From the NCBI GenBank assembly GCA_905178155.1, contig CAJINV010000012.1:3343144-3407143 (forward strand): a stretch of 64,000 bases of DNA, read 5' to 3'. Source of the DNA: Amoebophrya sp. A120. Taxonomy: Eukaryota > Sar > Dinophyceae > Syndiniales > Amoebophryaceae. How positions within the stretch are numbered: position 1 is the first letter of the stretch; each line of letters starts with the position of its first letter. Made by a program: the position numbers and the translations under genes. A model generated the notes under the pieces. That model was not told the DNA's origin and made no database searches. It saw only the letters and a program-made list of their open reading frames with translations. This document shows, piece after piece, positions 11,901 through 23,211 of the stretch.

Positions 11901-12797
11901 CTAGGGTGCTGAAGCAGGGCCGCGTTGTTGACGTGCTGATCACCACGACCGGAAAACCGAGGACGCTCCTGCAAGAAGAAGCTTGCTCCGACGGTGAACC
12001 TGAGTCTCTTTCGGGTTCTTCTTCCGCTTTATTTCTTCCTCTTCAGCAAGAATCTGAAACCAGTATTACCAAGGCACCGGCTCAACATTTTGTGACAACT
12101 GTGACCAGCATAGCAACGAACATGACAACTGGAACAAAAACGTTCAACACGATGAACGAAGGGTCCGAAGTAGAACCCAAGCAGGTCGTTGATATCGTGC
12201 AGAAGAACGCCTGCTCAACGGAAAAAGTAAAGGTCGAGGATCCGTCCACAGAAAATAACCAGAGCAACCAGCACGCCGGGAACTCGACGTTGCCCCCGCG
12301 TAAGGACATAATGGGAGAAGTAGGCGAAGATAAAAATAGAATCACCAGTACAACTGCTATGATCACCGCTCCAACCCCTTCTCTCTCCGAGAAGGATTTG
12401 GCTTTTGCCGAGGAGTTGCGGATATGTAATGCAAAATTATCGTACTAGTATGAATCGGATGACAAATCTCCTCAGCATGAGAAATAAAATTTGTAATGCG
12501 GATTTAACTTGAAACAGCATGACAATGACTGCGATTACTACGAGTACGATACTTTTGCACAGGATAGCGGACAAAGCTGGTGCTACTCAGCATCACAACA
12601 CCGCAGCTGCCCGACATTTCGGAAGATGAGGAGGAAAACGAAGTGCAACATCACGACAGCCATATCAACTCGCTGAAGTTCTTGAAGCAAGACAGCTATT
12701 TTAACGACACATCTACCCTGGTAGAGCCTTTTCGTGGAGTGACTGGAGGGAGTTTCCCCCCGTCCGTTTTTGTATATGGGCTGGCAGATCCCTAGAA
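11901..12797 (+). pseudogene. 5' part of a disrupted low-complexity gene (FAEELR family)
   Basis: Coding-like frame from about 11901, with no initiator ATG near the start, so it probably follows an upstream exon after an acag acceptor. Removing the family B introner (12423-12566) gives LAFAEELR joined to TKLVLLSITTPQLPDISEDEEE. The frame continues through a Ser/Asn/Asp-rich stretch with STLVEPF and closes at 12797, inside or just before the large non-coding block. FAEELRxKL and xxVVEP-like motifs recur in the gene at 23.2 kb, and VVEP also in the giant gene, so this belongs to a local family. With the stop codon and frameshift in the part after 18.7 kb, I read the locus as damaged. Function unknown. 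Confidence 0.5.
12423..12566. mobile_element. Introner, family B
   Basis: Ends TATGTAATGCAAAATTATCG and TACGATACTTTTGCACAGGATA-type complement. TSD gcgga at 12418-12422 and 12567-12571. Excision restores the FAEELRTKL motif. Confidence 0.87.
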
Positions 12798-12919
12798 GCT
12801 AATGCCTGGAGTTGTTGGTCTTCCACCCCTCTGAGTGGGGTCGGGGAAGGAGCCAGCGCGGACGTAGTCCGCAGGTCTCGCTGGATAGTTTGCTTTGTGA
12901 TGGATTCACATCGTTCTCG

Positions 12920-13199
12920 CGTTCTAATGAATGGTAGCTCATGTGCTCAGAGTGCACCGCAGTGCCATTCCGCCATTGAGGGCGCTTCCCAGCGGGGAAG
13001 GGTGATTTAGGAAGGTTGCGTTCTAATGGATGGTAGCTCATGTGCTCAGAGTGCACCGCAGTGCCATTCCGCCACTGAGGGCGTTTCCCAGCGGGGAAGG
13101 GTGATTTAGGAAGTTTTCGCTTTAATGGATGGCAGCTCATGTGCTCAGAGTGCACCGCAGTGCCATTCCGCCACTGAGGGCGCTTCCCAGCGGGGAAGA
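12920..13199. repeat. Tandem repeat, 99-bp unit x ~2.8
   Basis: Units begin at 12920, 13019 and 13118 with CGTTCTAATGAATGG or close variants, and each contains GCTCATGTGCTCAGAGTGCA and CAGCGGGGAAGGGTGATTTA. The third unit is cut short and ends in GGGGAAGA. Copies differ at only a few positions. Confidence 0.9.
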
Positions 13200-16100
13200 T
13201 GGGTTTCAGGATGGTAGTTGTGCGGCTTTTACAACTAGTAAGTGGATCAGGAGGTCGAAGTACTAAGATGCCTACTCATGGATATTTCTGCTTTTCGAGC
13301 CCCTGGGGATATGGGCTGTTCTTTGTTTTCGCTCCTCATTAGGGCAGGATGTTTCACTCCGAGCTCTGGCCCTCAAGCTCGGGGTCCTAGATGGGCTGGC
13401 TGGAGTTTGTTTTTGTTCGCGCTGCTAGGGAATATGCGGCAGTGCTGCAGAGCATTATGGTGCTGCTCAGGGTGCAAGGTGGGTTTTGCTCGCCCTTCGA
13501 TATGTTGCGGGTTTTTCAACTTACTAGCTACTACTCCGAGTAAGGGCAGGAGGCTCCGAGGCCTCGTTTGGGAAGCCCTGTCGGGGCCAGATACCTCGCG
13601 GTGCTGGTTTTTAGCTTGAGAGCAGCTACTCCCCTGCCGGGTCGCGTCTCTACTCCGTGTTACACCAGAGAAGCTTTGCTTCGTCCTCGGTCTCAGTGGG
13701 TCGATAGTATAGTTCTGCGCGGGGTTCTTGTCAGCGAGTGTACAAAACCTCCAGCCGGGAGCGCATGGGTCGACAGCTAGAGGCTTGGCACTTAGGGATA
13801 CGAGGTGGCGGGGCTCGCCGCAGTTCTGTTGGCGTTTGGTTTTGCTAGGGTTGGCCCTGTTGACGGCGGTGAGGATACTTACTCTGTTTCGGATGCGCGT
13901 ATAGCTCGCATCCCGTTGGGGGCGCGGAGCCAGTGTCTATTCTATCCTGCCTGTTGGCCGTTTCGATAGATTTTATTTAGGCTGGGGCCTGGATCTTTTT
14001 ACACATTGGAAGTTTTCCGTTCAGGGGCCCGTAGTACTACCCTCTGCTTCGCTTTGTTGATACTGCGGTCTAGTGCATCTCGTTTCGCGGTGGAACTTCC
14101 CTGACCTGGGGCATTTCTGTTTTCGGAAGGCTGGCTAGATGCCTCACAGCGCTGGCACCTATCTCGGCGGCTGCCTTTTTCTTTTACTTTTGCGGATTGG
14201 CCTTGCAGTCTCATCTGCACCACACCAGGGGAGCTCCGCTCTGTCCTCGGTCTCGCCTTGCTTTGGGAACAGGGGTCGTTTGGCACTGGCGGTACCCAAT
14301 CCGTTACCCTTGCGAACTTGTTCCCTGGCTGGGGCTGGTGGTTTGGTGTCTCCTTCGTTCGCCCTCTGTTCCCATCGCGGGGCGGGGCCGAGGTTTTGCT
14401 TCGTGGATGATGGCCCGCGCCAAAGTTTGTCTGTGGCGCGGGCATTATTGTCGCGGGAAGGCCCAGCTGGGCTGGGGTTGAGTAAGGTGCGCTATTCGTG
14501 GCACCCTTGCGGGGTAGCTGGTCGCACTGGGGGTACGGAACTCGTCTTCGCGTAGACGTGCGCGGGGGTCTCCCGCTCGCTCGGGCCTAGTGGCTGAGAG
14601 GCCTACTAGTGGTTCTGGTTCCCTTTTTTCTCATGATAGGGTTAGGAGTCACGCCAGGCGCGTGCAACGCCTTGGCTTTTGGGTGCTCGCCTCTGAGTTT
14701 TGGATTTTCCTACGAGGACCGTCGGTTTTCTAGCGAGGTCAGCCCGGGTCGATTTGGATCGACAGCAGTATTTTTCAGCCGATATTCGGATTTCTTTCCT
14801 TGCCTTCCGGGAGGGGTTGTTGCAGCCTCACGAACGGATGGGCCTTGGCCGTAGGAGTAGGGCACTTGTCGATGCTCAGCGTCAGTGAGTTTTCCACAAG
14901 CGAAGGTCTGCTCTTTGGTGTTCGTTTGGAGTTTGCCGGACCTGCAGCGGCTGGGTTTGTTTCGGGTAGCTTGCTATTTTCCCACCCAGACAGTCGCTGG
15001 GGGCACGTTGGAGGTGCGACGCTATTCTTAGGCTTGGTTAACCGGTCGGGAAATTTTGGCTTTCTGTGTGCCCTAGGGAGGCTACTTCTTGGAAGTTTCG
15101 GATGACCCGCTTGTCTGGTCGAGCCGGCTAGGCTAGGATAGCTACGTACCGGGAGTGGTCGAGAAGAGAGGCTGTTTGCGTTGTCCTGACGTTAGTCTGT
15201 TTAGTCTGCTACTCTTGGATCGCATGGGATTTGTTGCCATAGTGGGAAGCTAGCTTGGTGCTTGGCTGTTCTAGTCCGTTCGCGTTAGCGCAGTAGTTTG
15301 CCACTTCTCGGGGGGAAATTGCTGCTACTGTTAGGATGCGATGTGCTCTACAGCTGACCACGCAACACTTGAGCCTGATCGGGAATTCAGGCCGCCCTAT
15401 TTGAACCTTGTTTAAGCTATTCGTCTCACAATTCAATAGGTCCCCCGGGGTTGCCTAGCTCTCTCTCGCTCCCCTTCTAGCCTATTTCGCTGCGTTCACG
15501 GTTATTGCGATCTGCTCTGCGACGTGGAATGTAGCCCAGGGATTATCCATGCTCCTCGACTTTGTGTTTGCCGTGAGAACAGCGCTTGCGTTCTGCTCCG
15601 GTGGGAGCCTGGTTTTACTGGTGTAGGGTGCTGCCGCTCGGCTACCTCGCGGACGGTTCTCTGGCTCTGCCGCCGGCTACACTTCGCAGTCAATATTTTC
15701 AGGCGCGTTTGTTGGCCTTGCTTCCCTAGAGGCGAAAATCGGATGTCCCTGGTGGGGCTGCTAAGAGGCGGGGTCTCGGTGCTTATGATTGGGGGGCTGT
15801 AGCGCCAGCCTTGAGGCTGCACTGGAACAGGTTTTGATTACCCGGCGCGTGGCCTTTTCTTGCGTAGTTTTTCTGGAAGGGAACTATAGGCGCCTTTTCC
15901 GTGTTTTTAGCTTTTTCGGGGAGGCGGACTGTGGGTCAGCAGCGATGTCTCCTTGTCCCGGTTCAGGAGTTTCCCTGCGGTAGCTTCACAGGGGTTTTGG
16001 CCCGGATGGTCGCGTCAGTAGGTAATAGTGAGTGCTCGCAGGGGCGAATGCAAGTTGAGCAATGGAGTCGAGTTGCGGACTCCGGTCGCCGAGGCTTTTT

Positions 16101-17630
16101 GCGCCATCTCTGAGGTCCTGCCCGGCGGGCGTTGTTCGCCTATGTGGATATGTAGCGCATGCTACGGGTTTTGTTCTGGAGTTTTACACTGTCCCCCTGG
16201 GGTCGACGGTTTCGCTAACGCTATAGGCTATGCTAGGCCGCCCGGCCGTGCCAGTCATGAGGACGGTGGATTTTGTTTTGCCCGGGGCGCGTGCTCCCTT
16301 TAGTATGGCCGCAGTACCCGGGGAACGGGCATCAGATTTTCCCCAGGTGGGGGCTCTGGTTTTGGGGCCATTTGGCAGTAGCCATCGTTCGGGGGCAAAT
16401 GGCCACTCGCCTGGTTGTTTGCTGGCAGGCGGCTTTCGGGCCTGTCTCAAGATGTTCTCTAGCTGAGTTGCGGGAGGAGGAAGGGCGCTCGTGCGGGTTT
16501 TGGGGGTACCTCGTGGACAGAGGTTCTTCGCTTTCTGAGTCTGTAGCTAGTTAGGTCCTTCCCCAGGCCGGGAGGACCCGCCTCTTCGTTTCACCAGTCG
16601 GGAACCCGGAGCCCTAGTTCGCCTTTGATTCCGCGATTGATTCTTTTACATCACGTCCGCTTTCGCTCCCAGGTCTCTTGTTCTTTCTTTCAGATAGATC
16701 TCAAGGTCCAGGGCCCCACCGGACGGCGTTTCGGAATTTTGGGGAATCTGGCCCGGGCAGGGTTGGTTTTTGGAATTGCTTGCTGGCATGGAGGGGCGTT
16801 TGCTGCATTGGTTGGTTGCAGAGCATTGGCGTACTCGGGCTTGGCTCGCTAGTTTCCGGCTGCGCCCGCTAGTGGGGTCTGCTGTTGCTGGGCGGGTCCG
16901 TGAGGGACCACTGTTCTGGACGTTGGGCAGGCACTGTGCTTTGTCTGCTTTGTTGGACCCGCTTCGCCTTTGTCAGAGGGGGCACCTAGGGTCGCGTCTC
17001 GACGAGGATTGCTCCTCTGTGGCTGCTTTTCATTTTTCGCTACTGGACCACATGGGGTATGGTAGTTACTGGTTGCTACTGTGCAGCTTCGCCTTTTGCT
17101 TTATTTTCGATACAGGTGTGGAGCTCTTTTCCTGTTCCGCGGTGGTTTTGTGCCTCTGCATTTCTGCGTAGGTTGGTCTTGCGCGGCTGTTCGCCCGGCA
17201 CCGGGCCGCGCCCTCCGTAGCGCCTGGGCCAATCGCTGGCAGGTGGTCTGCTTGTGACTTTTGGAGTCCGACCTTGTTGTGCACTGCTGCGATGTTTCCT
17301 AGCCCTGTCTCGCCCTCCTTGTGTCATCGCTATCTCTGTATCGCGGGATTACTACCGGTTTTCTTCTGTGCCGCCGGGCAGTGTTCGTTCGCGCGGGCAG
17401 TGCCTCCTGCGTTTGACTTTCGACTGTTATTGTCCATCCTGCCGCCGCTTGCCGCAATTCCGGCCCGCGGTCTTGTGCTAGCTTGCGCATCGCCATCAGT
17501 TTCCTCCGCCCGTGCCGGCGGGCTTTCCCGGGACGGGAGGTGAGTGGTGTTTTCTCTTGACATTGAAGGACTTCCTTTTTCGCATTTTGGGAGTGGCTTT
17601 CGGGCTTGTGTTGTATGTCTTGCCACCTCG

Positions 17631-18311
17631 CTTGGGTCGAGTGCTTTCTTTTCCCCGGAGGTATCAATCCCTTCTACGTTTTGCGGCTCGCCACCAGGGG
17701 GCGGCGGATCGGCGCTTTCTATACAATGCTCCTTTTGCGGGATTTTGGTCTTAGAGTGTATCACCATTTGTGTCTATCTTGGTATCGATGGGCTTCCCCT
17801 CAGTGGTTTTCCGTGTCGGCTAGGGGCCGTGTTCGAATTTTGTGCCTTGCGGGCAGTTGTTTCATCAGGTCCAGGGCGCAGAACCTTTCGCGCGGGTTTT
17901 TGAAGTTTATCAAGAGGACACTACGTGGGAGTTGGGTGGATCCCTTCTGGGGAATTGCCTATTGCTTGCTGCTGGAATGTGGGGGGTTCGAGTGCTTTCT
18001 GTTCCCCGGAGGTATCCTTTCTACATTTTGCGGCTCGCCACGAGGGGGTGGTGTATCGGCGCTTTCGCTGCGTTATATCTTGCGCGGGATTTTGGTCTTA
18101 GAGTCCATCGTGGTGCGTGTCTATCTTGGTGTCTATGCGTTTCCCCTCTGGGGTTTTCAGTGTCGGCTAGCGGCCGTGTCCGGGTTTTCTGCCTTGCGGG
18201 CATCTGTTTCATCCGGTCCAGGGCGTAGACCCTTTCGCGCGGGTTTTTGGAGTTTGTTAGTCAACAGGACCCTAAGTGGGAGTAGGGTGGATCCCTTCTG
18301 GGAAAGTGCCT
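17631..18311. repeat. Tandem duplication, unit ~350-360 bp
   Basis: Two diverged copies, about 17631-17960 and 17990-18311. Shared landmarks in order are TCGAGTGCTTTCTTTTCCCC, TTTTGCGGCTCGCCAC, TTTTGGTCTTAGAGT, CCTTTCGCGCGGGTTTTT and GGGTGGATCCCTTCTGGG. Shadow open frames in both copies show the same peptide-like pattern, but small indels break the frame between them, which argues for non-coding DNA. Confidence 0.8.
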
Positions 18312-19482
18312 CGCTTTTTCGGGATGTAACAGCCACTGATCCGGGTTGACTTGAAGCTGCTACCGCTTCAAGCATTTTCCGGCATGGAAAGTTCTGCGCT
18401 GCGTGCGCTCATTCTAGGCCCGGTTACCGGGGGGCAGGGAAATAACGCGGTCTGCGTGCCCGTGGTTGCGAGTTTGGGTTGCAGCTGCGCTTGCTTTGCA
18501 GGCTGTGTTCAGTCTGCTTTCTGTCTTCCCCTTGGGGGCAAGTGGGGCTGGGGCTGGCGCTGTTCCCCCCATTCATCCACCGGTGGTGGGGTTCTGGGGG
18601 GTCTTGCCCTGGGGGCCAGGTGGTGGTGGAGTGGGCCGCTCCCCGCTACGGAAGCTGGGCGCGGCCTGCTTGACCCAGCCCCAATAGGCGCGGTCCAACG
18701 GGCCGCTTGGGTGTGTGCTCTGGATAACACTCGGAAGGAACGCAACGAAAAAGATCCCCTCAACGTTTTCCCCGTCCTCTCGCGGCTTTCCTGCGGTCAG
18801 TAGTAAAGTCGGCGCTACGGGAGCGGGAATGAACATGTTGAACTCGTCCCAAAACCCGTTGAAGCTGCACGTCGGTGAAAACAAGAAATTGGATGTGAAT
18901 AAGTTGTGCAAGAAGTCTTTCTCACCACCTCCTTCTTTCAACGTGCCAGTAGAAAGTCCCATGTCATCAATCTACGATAATAAGTCTGCTGATTTCCTCG
19001 TGGATAGTCATAGTGCTAACCCGGAGCAGAGAATCAACAAGGGGCAAAGGGACGATGAGCAAGGACTTTGCTACAGCAACTGTATGTACAACGCCCGAGA
19101 TGTTGATGATGATGACGGTGGACTACTACAAGAAACCGTAATTGACACGACGACCAACAACACCAGCAAGAACATTCGTCGCCTGGTACAAAATTCCCTG
19201 CGGACGAGTGGAAATGTTGGTCCCGATTATACCGAAAACGATGATTTGCTACACTCTAACTTCTACGCGACGACCTCCTCCTCGTGCAACAAAAGTAGCG
19301 GAGAGCAGGATGAGAACAGCAGTTGTACGACGGGGACGCAGCTGCAAAATGAGCAAAGTACGAACGACCCCGTGATGTTTTCGACCGCGTCGCTGTCCAC
19401 TAACATTCCAAAATTACTCGATTTCGACGAAATCAGCTCCGAGAAAGCGTACCGGTCGAAAGCGTAGAACTATCCCTTCGGC

Positions 19483-19745
19483 TATCAATTGCAAAAATGT
19501 CTGGGTCTGGAAGAATCTAAACTTGTGATGCTGCATTTGGATTCCAAAAAAATCTGTATTGCATGAGCAGCAAAGGGAATGCAATTTTGGCTACGCGGAG
19601 AGGGCGTTTGTGATGCGGAATACGCATCAAGAAATCCTCAAAAAACCTGTGATGCTAGGGCATGCATCACCGACATCATGGCTCATGCAAACCGTGCATG
19701 ACAAGTCTCAGAATCTTCCAGACCCAGACATTTTCGCATTTGATA
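19483..19745. mobile_element. Introner, family A
   Basis: Ends TATCAATTGCAAAAATGTCT and its complement (...GCATTTGATA). TSD tcggc on both sides (19478-19482, 19746-19750). It lies 15 bases after an in-frame TAG, so it may be in a 3' UTR rather than between coding exons. Confidence 0.85.
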
Positions 19746-20097
19746 TCGGCGGTGCGGAAGGGGAGGATGGAGAAGATGGGTCGCCGACTGCTGTTGGAAG
19801 GGTGTTCTATGGGGAAGCAGCAGATGCAGCTTGGAACAACAACAAGAAAGAAGCGGATTATAACAAAAAAACGAAAACTAAAGAACTCGACCCCTTCACC
19901 GCCGCAGGAGCAAAATACACGCGATGAATAATGCGAGTTTCTCTACTGCTACCAGTGACGCGCGGTCCCGTACTCGCTCCCGATCCACGTCTTCCTCCTC
20001 CGCAGGCGTCGACAAAGACGGAGCAAACGACGTGTACAAGACAAACAAGAAAGGTTCCTCTAGCAAGAAGGGGCTATTATCGTCTTCTACCCTGACT

Positions 20098-20250
20098 TAT
20101 GCATTGCAAATGTATCCCGGTAATATAAATTGCATTTCAAATTTCATCCTCAGCATGAGGTATAAGATTTCTAATGCGGAGTTACCTTAGGTAGAAGATC
20201 TGTCATGCATATTTGCAATTAGTATGAGTGCGATACTTTTGCAGAGCATA
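20098..20250. mobile_element. Introner, family B
   Basis: Ends TATGCATTGCAAATGTATCC and GCGATACTTTTGCAGAGCATA. TSD tgact at 20093-20097 and 20251-20255. Excision joins SSTLT to GSATTSS. Confidence 0.87.
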
Positions 20251-20345
20251 TGACTGGTAGTGCAACCACTTCATCCTTGTCGCACCACCTCCACTCGCGC
20301 AAAAACTCTAAGGACCACCGCAGTGCCTCCCTGTGCACCATTATG

Positions 20346-20546
20346 CAAGAAAAAAACTGTGTAAGTGTAAATCTGTAATGCAGAACATGCAACAGACTTA
20401 CACCTGTCATGCGAGACAGCCATGAAGTTCTCTTTTCATGTGTGTTTTTCCTTACAAGCCATGCATGACAGGTTTTCTCTGTCATGTAGAGCAAATTTGT
20501 AATGCTGTCAGCCAAAGATAGTTACACTAACACAGTTTTTTTCTTG
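20346..20546. mobile_element. TIR-flanked GT-AG intron (family H)
   Basis: A ~25-bp inverted repeat (CAAGAAAAAAACTGTGTAAG and its complement) encloses a canonical intron, 20361 gtaagt to acag 20535. Here the splice sites lie inside the TIR, so TIR remnants stay in the exon and encode part of QEKNCFFS. No 5-bp TSD is visible, unlike the other families. Internal sequence has the same tgtaatgc and catgac words as the introners. Confidence 0.7.
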
Positions 20547-20748
20547 GATCACCATCCGGGAGGGGCAGGAGCTGCAGAGCAAATACCGCCTTTTGGCGGC
20601 CAGAGCGGATGAGAGTCGGGAACTTGCGCTACTGCTTCCGGCGAAGAGTGCGATGAAGCACTTCAACAACAGATCGGCGTGGATGGAAGAGGATGCGCTG
20701 CTGACCGGGGCGGGGATGCTTTGGAACGATGTGGATGCAGTTTTGTAA

Positions 20749-23211
20749 GTAGTTGTACTCGACGAGGTCGAGTACTTTTATTTTCACATACGTTCGTCTT
20801 CGTACAAGGAAAAAAAAAGTTTTGTATATAGTCACTCTCAAGGGCTAGAGTATTGATTTTGAAGATTCAGAAGCAATAGGCTACAGTATTTGTGGTGCAG
20901 TACTTAGCAGAATGAAACAAGTTGATACGATTTGTCGTGTTAGTACTAGCAAGTATGTTGCCAGTGCCGCGAGCTGTAGTTTTGTTACACATTCGTAGAA
21001 TCTCTTTTCTTCAGACAGAAAGATTGTACTCGACGTGCTTCATCAGAATGTCAGATCTACAATATATCAAAAATAAATAAATCACTGATTTCTTTATTGG
21101 CTTTGTATACGTAATATCTTCAAAAAGAAAAAACTACTTAAGTACTTCCCTTGTATGCTACAACGAGATTCTACAAGGTCAGGGCTTTACTTTTTCGCGC
21201 TCTAGGAGCGGTTGCTGTGCATTTCTCTTTGTCCAATTTGAAATATCGCTGTCATATGAAGGGCTTTATTTTTCTTCACTGTAAAAGTGGAGGCGGAGGG
21301 CCACCAGGGCTTTCGTTCTCCACTTTCAAGTATCCTATTTTTCCACAATTCAAATTCTAGATTAATATGATCCGAGCAAAAGTGAGACGGTACTAGGGCA
21401 GGACAGCGTCTTTCTTTTTGCAATTTGAGCCTGAAAATTATTGAGCGGCCCTTTCGCAAGCACAAGAAGATAGACGCGCGGCATCGCATTGTAGTTGCTG
21501 TACCGCCTCGGGGGTCTGTCTCCGGCTTTTGTCTCGGCAGGAGAAGCAGAAAATTGTGAGACGGCGCGAAGGTTGAAATAGTAAAAACCGGTTGTGTGTG
21601 GTCTTATGATTCAGAAAAGTAGAAAATGTCACCGTTACGTCATGTTACATAACAGGGGAGAGGCGTACGGACAGGTGAACAAATCGCATGTAAAATAACA
21701 TAGAATAGATGCACTCCATACATCATACAAAAAAACGAAAAAGAAAAAATGAATTTTATGCATCAGCAAGAAAAAAAGCGTAAAATTTTACAGGCTAGCA
21801 GACACGACTAATGAAGAGGAGAAATTTTTTCATCTTTCAGTATAATAAATACAGAACAACCACACCGAGTGAGCCGAGTGCGGCTGCTTTAGTCCTAACG
21901 CCAAGTTGCTTTGGCTGAAGCTATTTTTTGCGGAGGTGCTGTGGCCGCTCGAGTGGTTGATTTGAAGAAATAAGGTTGGCTCTACGGCTAAAATCCAATA
22001 AGAAAACACAAGTTTTCGATATATCTTCAGCGCTGCCGGTCCCGGTGCCCGCTCTGAGTATGAATTTGATTTAGGTAAAAAACGAGGCCGCTCCTAGGCT
22101 GATGTAGTGGTAAGGAGGTACCACGACGCTCTACCACGATCTCCAGCAGTAATATAATTCATCACCTTGCCGTGAAGAGGAGAGGTAACACAAGGAAGAT
22201 GAAATTCTTTGTGTTTACGTATAAGGATGCGGAATGTATCAGGTCCGGCGTGCCGTGGTACTAGAGCGGTTGCTTCCGAAGATAGACCATAACTAATTTT
22301 GAAAGAAGAAAAACACGATGAAGCACGACATAGCATACACAAAACATATAAGAATTTGAATTTCGTGACACAGCATCACACTCTTACCAAGAAGGATCAA
22401 AAAATCAATGTTTATTGTTATTGTACACAACTTACGGATAAACATAAATTAGAATTTCCTGCAAAAAACAAGTGCAATAGAATACAACAGAATTTCCTGC
22501 TGAATGCAATAGAAACTGTACACTCTCTTCTTGTCATAGTACCAGTATGAAAAAATACAAAATTAAAAGAAGCGGACGATGTTGGAGCTTGTCCGTCATA
22601 AGTGGCAGCGCAAAAGATGTGCGGTGGGTCATATGTTCTTCTTCTTTATATGATTTTCTTTTCGGCTGAAATAAAGGGATGGCTTCAGCTGAGTTTTTTT
22701 TTCCTGCCTTCTTGACCGTCACGAGTGTGGGCATGCTGTCTTTCTCTGTCAAACCGTTTTTTTCATTTTGAATCTTCAGAGGACGAGAGATGGGTGGGAG
22801 GTCGCTTTTTTTTTGGTGTTGCGTTGTACAACTGTCGCCCTCATCTAAACCCATCGCGCAAGATGCATAATTTTTTTCCAGGAGCTGCGCCTTTGGTTCT
22901 GAAGGTGTGTGGTGGCTCGAGCGAATTTTGAGGACGTTTATAATTTGTTTGATTACCACATTTTCATTTTGGTTTTGCAACACGATGAAATACCAACCAC
23001 GAAACAGCACCCAACGTAGCTCCAAACAGGTTTGATTCTTCTGGTTTGTTAGATAGAGCTAGATGTAGAACCAGAACTCAAACCCTCTAGTATTTGGGGC
23101 CGCGTCGTAGTAACGTCAGTTGTATATGTTCATCTTGTGAGCCATTTTGGCCACACGACCCGGACGACGTGCTGTGTAGTTTTGACCAGCACGACAAGCG
23201 ACCTGTGAAAA
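20749..23211. other. Long AT-rich intergenic spacer
   Basis: About 2.5 kb rich in A/T tracts with no convincing gene. A 163-codon frame on the minus strand (22534-23025) has no recognisable motif and Lys/Ser-rich composition, so I do not call it a gene. No introner ends are present, as expected if introners are found in transcribed coding regions. Confidence 0.5.

Larger units (their letters stand above)
12745..18700. other. ~5.9-kb non-coding block splitting a gene
   Basis: Composition changes abruptly near 12.75 kb to G+T-rich, moderately GC-rich DNA and changes back near 18.7 kb. Open frames inside are short, found on both strands and lack motifs. The block holds three 99-bp tandem units and a ~360-bp tandem duplication. 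It sits between two halves of a coding-like locus, so it could be a giant intron, a decayed transposon or an inserted satellite. I could not see clear terminal repeats; GGGCTGG near both ends is too weak to count. Confidence 0.5.
18715..20748 (+). pseudogene. 3' part of the FAEELR-family gene, with in-frame TAG and a frameshift
   Basis: Coding-like sequence resumes at about 18715 (MNMLNSSQNPLKLHVGENKK follows) and runs to TAG 19465-19467 through the family motif PKLLDFDEISSEKAYRS. After removing the introner at 19483-19745 the same frame continues (NYPFGGAEGEDGEDG) to a TGA at 19925. The Ser/Arg-rich sequence then continues only in another frame from ATG 19924. Removing the introner at 20098-20250 and the GT-AG intron at 20361-20535 gives NCFFSWITIREGQELQSKYR and a compact C-terminus ending VDAVL at TAA 20748. 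Two separate lesions plus the 5.9-kb block suggest a pseudogene. Assembly errors, or separate shorter genes, are alternatives. Confidence 0.5.

Noticed and set aside
13242-17900. Many frames of 60-150 codons inside the 5.9-kb block.
   Set aside because: Both strands and all frames contribute, no motif recurs except through DNA repeats, and none joins to the flanking coding sequence.
17606-18349. 247-codon plus-strand frame inside the 5.9-kb block.
   Set aside because: It spans both copies of the tandem duplication, but the copies are out of frame with each other, and the protein has no known features.
22534-23025. 163-codon minus-strand frame in the AT-rich spacer.
   Set aside because: No domain, no neighbour relation, and composition typical of chance frames in A/T-rich DNA.
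23138-23152. AGCCATTTTGGC, matching the core of the dinoflagellate spliced leader, about 60 nt before the ATG at 23212.
   Set aside because: Only 12 nt match and the diagnostic CTCAAG 3' end is absent, so it is not good evidence of a relict spliced leader.
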